Shown: positions 40,442 through 49,510, numbered from the stretch's first letter. The stretch: 64,000 nucleotides of DNA from Streptomyces sp. Y2F8-2 (GCF_014905555.1 NZ_BNGS01000005.1:372001-436000), one strand, 5' to 3'. Numbers and translations are program-made. Notes: generated from the sequence alone by a model not told the origin.

Positions 40442-41565
40442 CCGACAAGCTGCTGCACCACCGCATCGAGGGTCCCGCCACCGCTCCCCCGCTGATCCTC
40501 GGCCCCTCGCTCGGCACCTCGTACGCCCTGTGGGACCCGGTGGCACCGGAGTTGTCCGTCACCCACCGGGTGATCCGCTGGGACCTGCCCGGCCACGGAG
40601 GCTCGGCCCCGGACCTCGTCGGGCCGGGCGCGACGGTCGGCGACCTCGCCGAACTGGTCCTGGCGCTCGCGGACTCGCTGGGCGTCGACCGGTTCGCCTA
40701 CGCCGGCGTGTCACTCGGCGGCGCGGTGGGTCTGCACCTCGCCGCGCACCACCCCGAGCGGATCTCGTCGCTGGCCGTCATCTGCTCCTCCGCCCACTTC
40801 AACGGCTCCAAACCGTGGGAGGAACGTGCCGCCCTGGTACGCCGCGAGGGGCTGGCACCCGTCGCCGCGACGGCCGACTCCCGCTGGTTCACGGCCGGGT
40901 TCACCGTGCCCCGGCTGGTGCAGGACCACCGGGACGCGGATCCGGACGCGTACGCCGCCTGCTGCGACGCGCTCGCCGCGTTCGACATCCGTGACCGGCT
41001 GGCGTCGATCACCGCAGGGACCCTGTTGATCGCGGGCCGCCAGGACCCGGCGACGCCGCCCGCGCATCTGCGGGAGATCGCCGACGCGGTGCCCGGCTCC
41101 GCGCTGGTCGAGATCCCGGGCGCCTCGCACCTGGCGCCCGCGCAGTGCCCGAAGGCCGTCCTGGCGGCACTGGGCACGCACCTGACCGGAGCGCCGGAGC
41201 GCGGCATGGAGGTGCGCCGCCAGGTCCTGGGCGACGCCCACGTGGACCGGGCTCAGGCGCGCCAGACCGCCTTCACCGCGCGCTTCCAGGACTTCATCTC
41301 CCGTTACGCCTGGGGTGAGATCTGGACCGACCCGACGCTGTCCCGCCGCGAACGCAGCATGATCACGCTGACGGCACTGGTCGCCCACGGTCACTACGAG
41401 GAGCTGGCCATGCACGTTCGGGCGGCCCGGCGGGGCGGTCTGACACCGGAGGAGATCGGCGCGGTGCTGCTGCAGACGGCCGTCTACTGCGGAGTACCGG
41501 CGGCGAACTCGGCGTTCGCGGTGGCGCAGCGGGTGCTCGCGGAGGAGGAGGCCGCCGGAGGGTGA
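40438..41565 (+). CDS. pcaL: Fused 3-oxoadipate enol-lactonase / 4-carboxymuconolactone decarboxylase
   Basis: A 375-aa bifunctional protein. Residues 1-245 are an alpha/beta-hydrolase with nucleophile Ser92 (YAGVSLGGAVG), the acid region AGRQDPATP and the His in IPGASHLAPAQ. Residues about 255-370 are the carboxymuconolactone decarboxylase domain (ISRYAWGEIWTDPTLSRRER, MHVRAARRGGLTPEEIG). It completes the path to 3-oxoadipate. The PcaD-PcaC fusion (PcaL) is typical of actinobacteria. Last gene of the operon. Confidence 0.95.
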   Translation: MTDKLLHHRIEGPATAPPLILGPSLGTSYALWDPVAPELSVTHRVIRWDLPGHGGSAPDLVGPGATVGDLAELVLALADSLGVDRFAYAGVSLGGAVGLHLAAHHPERISSLAVICSSAHFNGSKPWEERAALVRREGLAPVAATADSRWFTAGFTVPRLVQDHRDADPDAYAACCDALAAFDIRDRLASITAGTLLIAGRQDPATPPAHLREIADAVPGSALVEIPGASHLAPAQCPKAVLAALGTHLTGAPERGMEVRRQVLGDAHVDRAQARQTAFTARFQDFISRYAWGEIWTDPTLSRRERSMITLTALVAHGHYEELAMHVRAARRGGLTPEEIGAVLLQTAVYCGVPAANSAFAVAQRVLAEEEAAGG

Positions 41566-41629
41566 CCCTGCTGGTCGTAGCTTCAGCAGCACCCCTCATG
41601 GCCCGCCCGCGCGTGCCTAGGGTGGAAGC

Positions 41630-42421
41630 ATGTCGACTGTTCTCATCACCGGTGCCACCTCCGGACTCGGCCGGTACGTCGCCTTCGAACTGGTCCGTTC
41701 CGGACACGTGGTCCTCGCGCACGGGCGCGACGCGGGCCGCACCGACCGGCTCGTCGCGGAGTTGCGCACCGAGGGCGAGGCGCACGGCTTCGTCGCCGAC
41801 CTCGCCTCGCTCGCCGAGGTGCGCCGGCTCGGCGACGAGGTCGCCGCGGCGCACCCCGGGCTGGACGTCCTGGTCAACAACGCGGGGGTGGGCGGCGGCG
41901 CGCGCGGCTCCGGGCGCGAGGTCAGCGCCGACGGGCACGAGCTGCGGCTCGCGGTCAACTACCTGGCGCCGGTCGCCCTCACCCGCGCCCTGCTGCCGGT
42001 GCTGCGGCAGAACACCCCCGCCCGGATCGTCAACGTGGGCTCGGCGGGCCAGGAACCCGTGGACTTCGACGACCCGGAGCTGACCCGCGGCTACAGCGGC
42101 GTCTCGGCGTACTGCCGCAGCAAGTTCGCCCTGGCCGCGCACACGTTCACGCTGGCGGAGGAGCTCCAGGGCACGGGTGTGTCGGTGAACGTCCTGCACC
42201 CCGCGACCTACATGGACACGGCGATGGTCCGCGAGGCCGGGGTCACCCCCTGGAACACGGTGGCGGACGGGGCGGCGGGGGTGCTGGTGCCGGCGACGCA
42301 GGAGGTGGGCAGCGGCGGCTACTTCGACGGGACCAGTCCGTCACGGGCGCATGAGAGGGCGTACGACCGGGAGGTGCGCAAGCGCCTGGAAGCGGTCACG
42401 GATCAACTACTGGCCCTCTAG
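41630..42421 (+). CDS. Short-chain dehydrogenase/reductase (SDR)
   Basis: A 263-aa classical-type SDR: cofactor motif TGATSGLGRYVA, then LVNNAGVGGG and the catalytic YxxxK in AYCRSKFALAAHT. The insertion GARGSGREVSADGHELRLAV before the NYL helix is usual in the oxidoreductase subgroup that lacks a known substrate. NADP preference is possible from AHGRDAGR. It follows the pca operon on the same strand after 64 bp but has no recognised place in that pathway. Confidence 0.9.
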   Translation: MSTVLITGATSGLGRYVAFELVRSGHVVLAHGRDAGRTDRLVAELRTEGEAHGFVADLASLAEVRRLGDEVAAAHPGLDVLVNNAGVGGGARGSGREVSADGHELRLAVNYLAPVALTRALLPVLRQNTPARIVNVGSAGQEPVDFDDPELTRGYSGVSAYCRSKFALAAHTFTLAEELQGTGVSVNVLHPATYMDTAMVREAGVTPWNTVADGAAGVLVPATQEVGSGGYFDGTSPSRAHERAYDREVRKRLEAVTDQLLAL

Positions 42422-42482
42422 GGCCTGCTGCGAACGCCCCGCCTGCCCCGGCGACGCCTGGCCCCCCGCAAGGGGCGCGCGG

Positions 42483-45167
42483 TCACGGTGCTCCGACGGC
42501 CTCCAACGCGTCCCGGGCCCGGACGGCCAACCCGTCCGCCCCACAGGACTCCGCCAGCGAAAGCCCCCGTTCGAGTTCGGGCACCGACCTCGCGGCGATC
42601 CCGTACTCGACCAGCGCGGCGGCGTGTTCGTACTGGCAGGGTGAGGCCTCGAGGTACGCCACCGCCTGCCCGGCCAGGCGCACCGCACGCTGCCCGGTCT
42701 CCAGCGCGGCAGCCACCCGCAGGGCCTCGCCGATGGCCGTGTCGGTGCCCAGGAGCTCTGCCTGCCGGCGGGCGAGAGCGGCCAGATCCGCCGCACGCCG
42801 CGGATCGTCGGCGGCCAGTGCCTGCGCCAGGTCCCCCGCCCAGGGGGCCAGCACCGTGTTGTGGCCACGCCCGGCGCACGCCTTCTCCGCGGCCTCCAGC
42901 TCGCCCACAGCCTCCTCGGTCCGCCCGACGGCGAGAAGCAGCCGGCCGCGCACGGAACGGGTGTCGGGCAGCACGATCGTGGACGGGTACGGAGGGGCGA
43001 AACCGTACCGCTCGGCGAGGGACCATGCCTCCTCGAAGTGCCCGCGGGCGAGCAGCGTGTCGACGAGGCCGCAGGTCGCCGACCAGTACAGGGGCAGCCC
43101 GCGCCCGACGCGCTCGGCGAGGCGCAGCGACTCGCGCAGGGAGGTCTCCGCGTCCCGGAGCCGGCCGCGCCTGCGGTGGGCGAGTCCGACGTAGGCGTGG
43201 GCCAGGGCGAGATGACCGCCGCTCCAGCCGGCGGACTCGTACGCGCGCAGGCCCTCGGTGAACAGGCTCTCGGCCCGGTCGAGCCGGTCGCTGTAAGCGT
43301 ACGCACTGCCCAGCATCAGCAGCAGTTCGATGCCCCACTCGGTGTCGGTCCAGCCGAGTCCCGGGGCGAGGCGGCCGTTGACCAGGGCGCGGTCGCACAC
43401 TTCCACGACCTCTTCGGCGTTCTCGCCGTGGGTCATCGCGTCGAAGCCGCGCAGGATGAGCAGGGCGCGCTCGGAGTTGTCCCTGCCGGTGCAGGTGCGG
43501 GCGAGTTCGGCCAGCTCGCGGGAGCGTGCCGGGGAGTCCTCCTCGGCCGCGTGGATGCTCTCCCACATGTAGTGGACGGCCTGCAGGCGCATCCGGGAGG
43601 GGCCCGGTTCCAGACGGGCGGCCTCCTCGTCGACGGTGCGGATGGCGTCGTCGAGCTGGTTGTTGTGCAGCAGGGCCTGGGACAGGCGGTGGACGGCGTT
43701 CACCCGGTCGTCACCTTCCAGGCCCGGCAGGGCCAGGGCGGCCTGGAGGTAGTCGATGGTGGTGGCCGGTGAGGTCAGCAGCGTGGCGCAGCCCAGTTCG
43801 TAGAGCACGTACGGGTGGACCTCGGGCGTCGGCGGTTCGGCCAGGGCGCGCTCCAGACAGCGGCGGGCCGCTTCGGGGGCGCCGACGGCGAGGTGTTCGC
43901 GCGCTGCCTCCCGCATCTGCTCGACCAGTTCCTCGTCGTCGTCCGGGTGGACTTCGAGGAGGTGGCGGGAGGCGGCCGCCGCGCCGAGCCCGGAGTCGGT
44001 GACGACCCGCGCGGCGATGCCGTGCATGGCGGTGCGCAGGCCGTCGGGGATCGAGCGGTAGACGGCACTGGCGATCAGCGGGTGGACGAACTCCAGCTCA
44101 GCACCGTCCGTCCGGCGGCCCGCCACATCCGGTGCGGTCAGGATGCGGGCCGCGACGAGTAGTTCGGCGCAGCGGGCGGCCTCCTCGGGGCGCATGGTGG
44201 CGAGCTCGGCCACCAGGTCCAGGGTGATGCCGGTGCCGAGGATGGCTGCGGCCCAGGCGAACCGGGTGGCGTCGATGCCGAGGCCCTCCAGGCGGGCGAC
44301 GAGGCCGTTGCCGCGGGCCGAGCGGTTCAGGTCGCGCAGCTCGGCGCACGAGGCCTCGACCGGGTCGAGCTGGCTGTCCTGCACCTTGGCGAGCAGTTCC
44401 ACGGTCTCGTACGGGTTGCCGCCGGTCACGGCCCACACCTCGCGGCAGAACGGTGCGTCGGCGTGCGCGCCGACGGTGGCCCGGGTGAGTCCGGCGGTCG
44501 CCTCGGGGGTGAGCGCGCTGAGGGTGCTGACCGGGCGGCGGGCGGCCGCGGTGATCGCGTCGAGGTGCCGGGCGCCCTCGCCGGACGCCTCGCCGGGGCG
44601 GAGGGCCACCACGAGGAGGACGCGCAGGTCGGCGAGTCGTTCGCAGCAGGCGGCCAGCCAGTGCAGGGTCTCCTGGTCGGCCCAGTGGGCGTCGTCGACG
44701 ATCAGGACCAGCGGCCACTCCCGCCGGGCGAGCCGGGAGACGACCTCGACCAGTCCGTCGCACACGCCCTGCGGGTCGGCCTGCCGCTCTCCGGGGTCCG
44801 CTATGCCGAGGGCGGGGCCCGCGACCTCGTACCAGTCGCCCAGGTACTCCCGCGCCTCCAGAGGCATCAGGGACAGGAGCACGGGCTGGAGCAGTTGTCG
44901 TACGACATTGAAGGGCACGGACGTGACGGTCTCGCCGCCGCGCGCCCACCAGACCGCGCAGCCGCGCTCCTCCGCGATGCGGCGTGTCTCGGCGAGGAGG
45001 GCGGTCTTGCCGATGCCGGCCTCCCCGCTGAACACCAGCAGACTCCCCGGCTCCGAGGGCGACGCGTCGTCGCAGAGCGCGTCGACCGCCTCGGTGATGA
45101 CGGTGAGCTCCGCGTCGCGTTCCCACAGGGAAGCCGAGGCGGCCGCGCCGGGCCGTGCCTCCGTCAT
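42483..45167 (-). CDS. Large LAL-type STAND ATPase lacking the LuxR DNA-binding domain
   Basis: An 894-aa protein. Near the N-terminus is a P-loop (VFSGEAGIGKTALLAETRRI, about residues 44-63) and a Walker B (LVLIVDDAHWADQETLHWL, about 153-171), followed by a long helical TPR-like region (for example LAHAYVGLAHRRRGRLRDAE). It has the architecture of LAL (MalT-like) regulators but ends at RARDALEAVGAP without the C-terminal LuxR helix-turn-helix. Only about 60 bp separate its stop from the convergent SDR, so the domain is not hidden in another frame. Alternatives are a signal-sensing ATPase without DNA binding, or a truncation. Confidence 0.85.
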   Translation of the reverse strand: MTEARPGAAASASLWERDAELTVITEAVDALCDDASPSEPGSLLVFSGEAGIGKTALLAETRRIAEERGCAVWWARGGETVTSVPFNVVRQLLQPVLLSLMPLEAREYLGDWYEVAGPALGIADPGERQADPQGVCDGLVEVVSRLARREWPLVLIVDDAHWADQETLHWLAACCERLADLRVLLVVALRPGEASGEGARHLDAITAAARRPVSTLSALTPEATAGLTRATVGAHADAPFCREVWAVTGGNPYETVELLAKVQDSQLDPVEASCAELRDLNRSARGNGLVARLEGLGIDATRFAWAAAILGTGITLDLVAELATMRPEEAARCAELLVAARILTAPDVAGRRTDGAELEFVHPLIASAVYRSIPDGLRTAMHGIAARVVTDSGLGAAAASRHLLEVHPDDDEELVEQMREAAREHLAVGAPEAARRCLERALAEPPTPEVHPYVLYELGCATLLTSPATTIDYLQAALALPGLEGDDRVNAVHRLSQALLHNNQLDDAIRTVDEEAARLEPGPSRMRLQAVHYMWESIHAAEEDSPARSRELAELARTCTGRDNSERALLILRGFDAMTHGENAEEVVEVCDRALVNGRLAPGLGWTDTEWGIELLLMLGSAYAYSDRLDRAESLFTEGLRAYESAGWSGGHLALAHAYVGLAHRRRGRLRDAETSLRESLRLAERVGRGLPLYWSATCGLVDTLLARGHFEEAWSLAERYGFAPPYPSTIVLPDTRSVRGRLLLAVGRTEEAVGELEAAEKACAGRGHNTVLAPWAGDLAQALAADDPRRAADLAALARRQAELLGTDTAIGEALRVAAALETGQRAVRLAGQAVAYLEASPCQYEHAAALVEYGIAARSVPELERGLSLAESCGADGLAVRARDALEAVGAP

Positions 45168-45601
45168 CCCGGTACCTCCCCAAGTCGCCCAAACGACGTA
45201 CGGACATCGAGCCTAGCCGTCCCCGTGACCCGGTGGAGGGAGGTCGGGGCACCTGTTGCCGTGACGGGTGACACGGGGCACCCCGGGGCGACGCGATCCG
45301 GCGCCGACCAGCCCCGGCGCGGGTAATAGAACGTCAAAGTCCGTGCGGAGCAAGCGCATTCTCCCCCAAGCACTTCCTCCACGCTCGCGGCGACGGCCTG
45401 GTTCCGGCGTGGACGTGGTGCCGTGCGGCGGCTTCGCGTCCGGCTACGACGGACCCGCGGCGCCGCGGGCCGGCCGGGCGGCGGGCGGCCGCGCAGTCGC
45501 GGTCGGGCAGTCGGGCAGTCGGGCAGTCTGCTCACCGTGGGCCGGGTGCCCAGGTCGGGCGCTCTCATCTGCCTTTCACTCCCGCCTCATACCGTGGGGG
45601 C
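45168..45601. other. Intergenic region between divergent LAL and DUF2510 genes (434 bp)
   Basis: No convincing gene. It contains a three-copy 8-bp repeat (45502-45528) and presumably both promoters. A GGGTAATAGAACGTCAAAG stretch near 45320 is relatively AT-rich and could be a promoter. Confidence 0.5.
45502..45528. repeat. Tandem octamer repeat GTCGGGCA x3
   Basis: Three exact copies of GTCGGGCA (45502-45525) plus a partial fourth (GTC), about 75 bp before the DUF2510 gene. Confidence 0.75.
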
Positions 45602-46678
45602 ATGACGCAGGTGACTCCTCCCGGGTGGTACCCCGACCCGGGGCAGACAAGTGACGGGCCCGCCACCGAGCGCTGGTGGGACGGCAAGGCGTGGACGGAC
45701 CGGGTCCGCCCCGTGGACGCGGGCGCCTCGTGGGGTCCGCCGGAGCAGCCGCCGGTCGCCGGCGCGTATCCGGGCGAGCCGTTCGCCGCCGTCCCCCACC
45801 CCGGTGCCGTCCCCTACCCCGGCGCCGGGCCCGCTCGGGCGCGGCACGGCGTGCGGACCGGGATAGCCGTGGCGGCGGCGATCGTGGTGCTGGCCGGCAT
45901 AGGCGGCGGTGTCTACGCGCTCACGGCGCAGGACGGCGGGAGCGGCCGCTCCGCGGGTGCTCAGGGTCCGGACGGCCCGGGCGGCTTCGGTGGCCGGGAA
46001 GGCCAGGGCGGCCAGGGCGGGCAGGGCGGCCAGGGTGGTCAGGGCGGTCCGTTCGGCAGGCAGGGCGGGCCCTTCGGCGGTGGTTCCGGGGGTTCGGGCG
46101 GTCGGACGCCCGCGCCCGGTCAGTCCGGGCAGCCGGGGACCGAGGACGGGTACGCCACCGACCCGTTCAACGGCATCAGCATCCCGGTGCCCGCCGGGTG
46201 GACCGGCCAGACCGTCGAGGGCGGGGCGGCCGTCCAGTCGAACGACACCTACAAGTGCCCCGGCGACGCCTCGAAGACCTGCAACACCGGCGGGGCCTAC
46301 TCGGCCTCTGCCGAGCAGCAGGGGCTGACGGCCACGAGCGCTCGGGCGGCGGCCGAGCAGGACATCGCCAAGAACGCCGAGGAGTCCTACGGCGGCACGT
46401 CCTACGGCGGGATCACCTCGCACCAGGTTCTGGCCTCGGAGGCGGTGACCGTGGCCGGGCAGAAGGGCTACATGGTCCGCTGGAAGGCGGTCACGGCCAA
46501 GGGCACGGACGGCTATGTCGAGTCGCTGGTCTTCCCGTCGCCCGCAGACTCCCGGCAGCTCGTCGTCGTGCGTTTCGGCCTCGACGCCGGGTCCGGCGGG
46601 CCCAAGCCGTCCGTCCTGGACCAGATCACCAAGGGCATCAAGGAGTCGTCGGCGGGCGGCGCCGGACAGAAGGTCTAG
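45602..46678 (+). CDS. DUF2510 membrane-anchored protein with Gly-rich linker
   Basis: A 358-aa protein. Residues 7-35 are a DUF2510 module (PPGWYPDPGQ, then ERWWDGKAWTDRV). A single membrane helix follows (GIAVAAAIVVLAGIGGGVYAL, about 85-105). Then comes a low-complexity Gly/Gln-rich region (GGQGGQGG repeats) and an extracellular domain from about residue 180 with several Tyr/Gly-rich strands and two cysteines. The membrane helix implies the C-terminal domain is exposed. Function unknown; DUF2510 modules are common on actinobacterial membrane proteins. Confidence 0.82.
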   Translation: MTQVTPPGWYPDPGQTSDGPATERWWDGKAWTDRVRPVDAGASWGPPEQPPVAGAYPGEPFAAVPHPGAVPYPGAGPARARHGVRTGIAVAAAIVVLAGIGGGVYALTAQDGGSGRSAGAQGPDGPGGFGGREGQGGQGGQGGQGGQGGPFGRQGGPFGGGSGGSGGRTPAPGQSGQPGTEDGYATDPFNGISIPVPAGWTGQTVEGGAAVQSNDTYKCPGDASKTCNTGGAYSASAEQQGLTATSARAAAEQDIAKNAEESYGGTSYGGITSHQVLASEAVTVAGQKGYMVRWKAVTAKGTDGYVESLVFPSPADSRQLVVVRFGLDAGSGGPKPSVLDQITKGIKESSAGGAGQKV

Positions 46679-46727
46679 GGGGCCGTCCGGAGACGGAACA
46701 CCCTTGCCGCCCCGGCCGATGCGATGC

Positions 46728-46772
46728 GGCCGGGCGGGGCTCCCCTCCGCTCTGGAGGAGCCCCGCCCGGCC
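46728..46772. terminator. Strong bidirectional terminator
   Basis: A perfect 16-bp stem (46728-46743 with 46757-46772) with a 13-nt loop, between the DUF2510 gene and the convergent TetR gene. Confidence 0.7.
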
Positions 46773-46853
46773 GGGGATGCGCGCCGCCCCCGTCCCCACG
46801 GTGCGGCGCGGTCGGGCCGACGTCCGGTCATCCCACGGACGGCGACCCGGTCC

Positions 46854-47468
46854 TCAGGTGAGTCCCAGCGACGGGAGCACCACGGCCTCGACGAAGCGCG
46901 TGAGGTACTCCTCGTCCGCGTACTCCCCCTCCAGGAGGGGGCGGACCCGCAGCACGCCCAGCACTTGTGCGGGGACGTACTCCAGCGCCGGATGGCCGGC
47001 GGGCACCTCCCCGCGCTCCACACCACGCCGGACGATCTCCTGCAGCGCCCTGACCTCGGGCTCGACCAGTGCTTCGCGCAGCGCCTGCGCGAGCTCCGGG
47101 TCCTGCATCGCGGCGTGGCCCAGGGCCTGGTGGAGCTTGGTGTCCCGGCGCGACCACTCGGCCGCGGTCCGCGCCACCGCGCGCAGGTCCCCGGCGAGCG
47201 AACCGGTGTCGACGCCCGCGAACCGCGGGCAGCGACTGGCCCGCAGGGCGGCGGCCACGAACTGCGGCTTCGTCTTCCACTGCCGGTACAGCGTCGACTT
47301 GCTGCACCGGGTGACGGCGGCGACGCCCTCCATGGTGACCGCGTCGTAGCCGCATTCGCGGATCTGCTCCAGCACGGCGTCGAAGAACTCCTGCTCGCGC
47401 TCGGGCGTGAGCTTGGAGCGGCGCGAGGCGGCCGCCGACTGCGGTACCTCCGCTGCCTGCGACGTCAT
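46854..47468 (-). CDS. TetR-family repressor
   Basis: A 204-aa protein. The N-terminal helix-turn-helix is seen in VTMEGVAAVTRCSKSTLYRQ, followed by WKTKPQFVAAALRASRC. The C-terminal ligand domain includes a LHQALGHAAMQDPELAQALR segment. ATG at 47468 gives normal length. It is divergent from the PAP2-EamA pair, and the 203 bp between carry the four-copy palindrome array, so it very likely represses those genes and itself. Confidence 0.92.
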   Translation of the reverse strand: MTSQAAEVPQSAAASRRSKLTPEREQEFFDAVLEQIRECGYDAVTMEGVAAVTRCSKSTLYRQWKTKPQFVAAALRASRCPRFAGVDTGSLAGDLRAVARTAAEWSRRDTKLHQALGHAAMQDPELAQALREALVEPEVRALQEIVRRGVERGEVPAGHPALEYVPAQVLGVLRVRPLLEGEYADEEYLTRFVEAVVLPSLGLT

Positions 47469-47520
47469 GGCTTCTGCTCCTCGGTCGTGGTGCCGGCCGC
47501 GTGGGCCGCTTCACACCAGT

Positions 47521-47578
47521 GTATCGATACGCCAGTGTACCGGTACGCAAGCGTATCGGTACACTGGCGTATCGATGA
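47521..47578. promoter_or_regulatory. Four phased palindromic operators forming one giant inverted repeat
   Basis: GTATCGATAC (47521-47530), GTACCGGTAC (47537-47546), GTATCGGTAC (47553-47562) and GTATCGATGA (47569-47578) repeat at exactly 16 bp. The left half (47521-47548) and right half (47551-47578) are inverted copies with only 3 mismatches in 28 nt. The array lies 53 bp from the TetR start and 94 bp from the PAP2 start. Confidence 0.8.
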
Positions 47579-47671
47579 GCCTTGGACAGGACCCACTCCT
47601 CTGTCGAGTGGGTCCCCTCCTGGGCTCACCACGCACCACCCCACACGTACTGTCAGCAAAGGGGGGCGGGG

Positions 47672-48499
47672 ATGGATTCCCGCACCGGGCCCGAAGGAGA
47701 AGGGGCAGCCGCGATACACCGGCCGCCCCTCGTCCGCGAGCTCCTCGTCGTCGCCGGGCTCTTCCTGGTCTACAAGTTCGGCCGGCAGCTCGCGAACGGC
47801 CACACCGCGGAGGCGTTCCACAACGCGCACCGCGTCTGGGACTGGGAGCGCGCGCTGCGGCTGCCGGGTGAGGGCGCCGTGCAGTCCACACTGCTGCACG
47901 GCGACACCCTCGTCCGCACCGCGAACCTCTACTACGTGGCCGTGCACTTCACGGCCACCGCGGCGTTCCTGGTGTGGCTGTACCTGCGGCGGCCGGACCA
48001 CTACCTGTGGGCCCGCCGGGTCCTCACCCTGGTCACCGGCGCGGCGCTGGCGCTGCACCTCACGTTTCCGCTCGCCCCGCCGCGGATGCTCCACATGACG
48101 CACCTGGTGGACACCGGACAGTTGTACGGGCCGACGGTGTACGGGGCCAAGCCCGCGACCGACTCGATGGCGAACCAGTTCGCCGCCATGCCCTCGCTGC
48201 ACTACGGCTGGGCGCTGATGGTCGCGATCGGCCTGATCGCGGCGACCCGGTGCCGGTGGCGGTGGCTGTGGCTGCTGCATCCGCTGGTGACACTGCTCGT
48301 GATCGTCGGTACGGCGAACCACTACTGGCTCGACGCGGTCGTGGCGACGGCCCTGCTGGGCATCGCTCTGGCCATGGTCCCCGGCCCGTCGGCGAAGCCG
48401 CAGCGAATCGCCCCGGCGGCGCGGCGCGCGGTGCCGTCGGCGAGGGCCGCGGAGGCCAGGACCGCCGACGGCCACGGCCTGGTGGGGGCCGGACGATGA
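47672..48499 (+). CDS. PAP2-superfamily membrane phosphatase/transferase (AUR1-like)
   Basis: A 275-aa protein with about six membrane helices. The PAP2 catalytic motifs are FAAMPSLHYGW (C2, His) and GTANHYWLDAVVA (C3, His/Asp). The usual SR of motif C3 is absent, as in the AUR1/IPC-synthase-like and PAP2-C branches, so lipid phosphotransfer is as likely as phosphatase activity. ATG at 47672 has GGGGGGCGGGG upstream. It overlaps the following transporter by 4 bases. Confidence 0.85.
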   Translation: MDSRTGPEGEGAAAIHRPPLVRELLVVAGLFLVYKFGRQLANGHTAEAFHNAHRVWDWERALRLPGEGAVQSTLLHGDTLVRTANLYYVAVHFTATAAFLVWLYLRRPDHYLWARRVLTLVTGAALALHLTFPLAPPRMLHMTHLVDTGQLYGPTVYGAKPATDSMANQFAAMPSLHYGWALMVAIGLIAATRCRWRWLWLLHPLVTLLVIVGTANHYWLDAVVATALLGIALAMVPGPSAKPQRIAPAARRAVPSARAAEARTADGHGLVGAGR

Positions 48500-49443
48500 G
48501 CGCCGCCGTCCTCGCGATCGTCCTGTCCCTGTTCTCCGCGGTCGCGTACGCGGCGGCCGCCGTGGCTCAGGAGCGGCTCGCCGCCCGGGAGAGCGGGACC
48601 GGTGTGGTCCGGCTGCTGGCGCGCGGCGCCTGGTGGTGGTCGGTCGCACTGAACGCCTCCGCCGCGCTGCTGCACGTGGCCGCCCTCAAGTTCGGTCCGT
48701 TGACGCTGGTGCAGCCGCTCGGCGCGCTCACCCTGGTGGCCGCGGTGCCGCTGGGGGCGCGGGCGGCGGGGCGCCGGGTCCGCGGGGTGGAGTGGCGGGG
48801 CACGGCCCTGACGCTGCTCGGTCTGGCCACGCTGCTGGTGACGGCGTCCGGGCCGGAGCCGGACGAGGTACTGAGCCTGCCCGAGGCGCTGGCGGTGGCC
48901 GGGGTGACCACCGCCGTGATCGGCGTGCTCTCCCGGCCGGGCGCCCGCCCCGGGCTCCGGCACGCGACCGCTTCGGGCTTCGCGTCCGGTGTCGCCTCGG
49001 CGCTCACCCAGACCGTGACGGTGGCGGTGACGGACCGCTCCGCGGCACCGCTGAGCGCGCACGTCGTCGTGGTGGCGCTGCTGGTGGCGTTGTTCGCGAC
49101 GGCCGGTCTGCTGCTGTCGCAGACCGCGTACCGGGACGGCCTCGGCGCGCCGCTCGCGCTCGTCACCCTCGCCAACCCGCTCGCGGCGGCGGTGATCGGC
49201 CTCAGTCTGCTGGGCGAACGCCTCCAGGGCGGCGCGGCCGGTCTGCTCCTCGCGGCGGCGGGCGCGGGCCTGGCGTCCTGGGGCGTGGTGACGCTGACGC
49301 GGTCCGGCCCCGCCGCCCCGGCCCCGGTCGACGACGACCACCCGGTCGCCGCGGTGCTCGCCCTGGAATCCGGGCCGGCCCCCTTCGAGCCGTCGTTGCC
49401 CGCCCAGCGACCGGCCGCGCCGGAGCACCTGACCACCCTGTGA
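48496..49443 (+). CDS. EamA/DMT-superfamily transporter
   Basis: A 315-aa integral membrane protein with about ten hydrophobic segments in two halves. The first half has AALKFGPLTLVQPLGALTLV and the second has QTAYRDGLGAPLALVTLANP, both DMT-like (the repeated 'x-x-A-L-x-L-x-x-P-L' pattern). The C-terminal 40 residues are a cytoplasmic Pro/Ala-rich tail. ATGA overlap with the PAP2 gene implies one transcript under TetR control. The substrate, lipid precursor or drug, is unknown. Confidence 0.85.
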   Translation: MSAAVLAIVLSLFSAVAYAAAAVAQERLAARESGTGVVRLLARGAWWWSVALNASAALLHVAALKFGPLTLVQPLGALTLVAAVPLGARAAGRRVRGVEWRGTALTLLGLATLLVTASGPEPDEVLSLPEALAVAGVTTAVIGVLSRPGARPGLRHATASGFASGVASALTQTVTVAVTDRSAAPLSAHVVVVALLVALFATAGLLLSQTAYRDGLGAPLALVTLANPLAAAVIGLSLLGERLQGGAAGLLLAAAGAGLASWGVVTLTRSGPAAPAPVDDDHPVAAVLALESGPAPFEPSLPAQRPAAPEHLTTL

Positions 49444-49450
49444 ACACGCC

Positions 49451-49491
49451 GGTGGCCGGCACTGTACGTACGTGCCGGCCACCGCCTTTTT
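49451..49491. terminator. Intrinsic terminator with T-run
   Basis: A perfect 12-bp stem (49451-49462 with 49472-49483), then T5 at 49487-49491. One of the few classical intrinsic terminators in this window. It serves the PAP2-EamA transcript. Confidence 0.8.
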
Positions 49492-49510
49492 CCGTCTTCG
49501 CTCCCGCGGC

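Noticed and set aside
42461..42476. GCCCC/GGGGC hairpin between SDR and LAL genes as terminator
   Set aside because: Only a 5-bp stem; too weak to list although some terminator is expected between these convergent genes.
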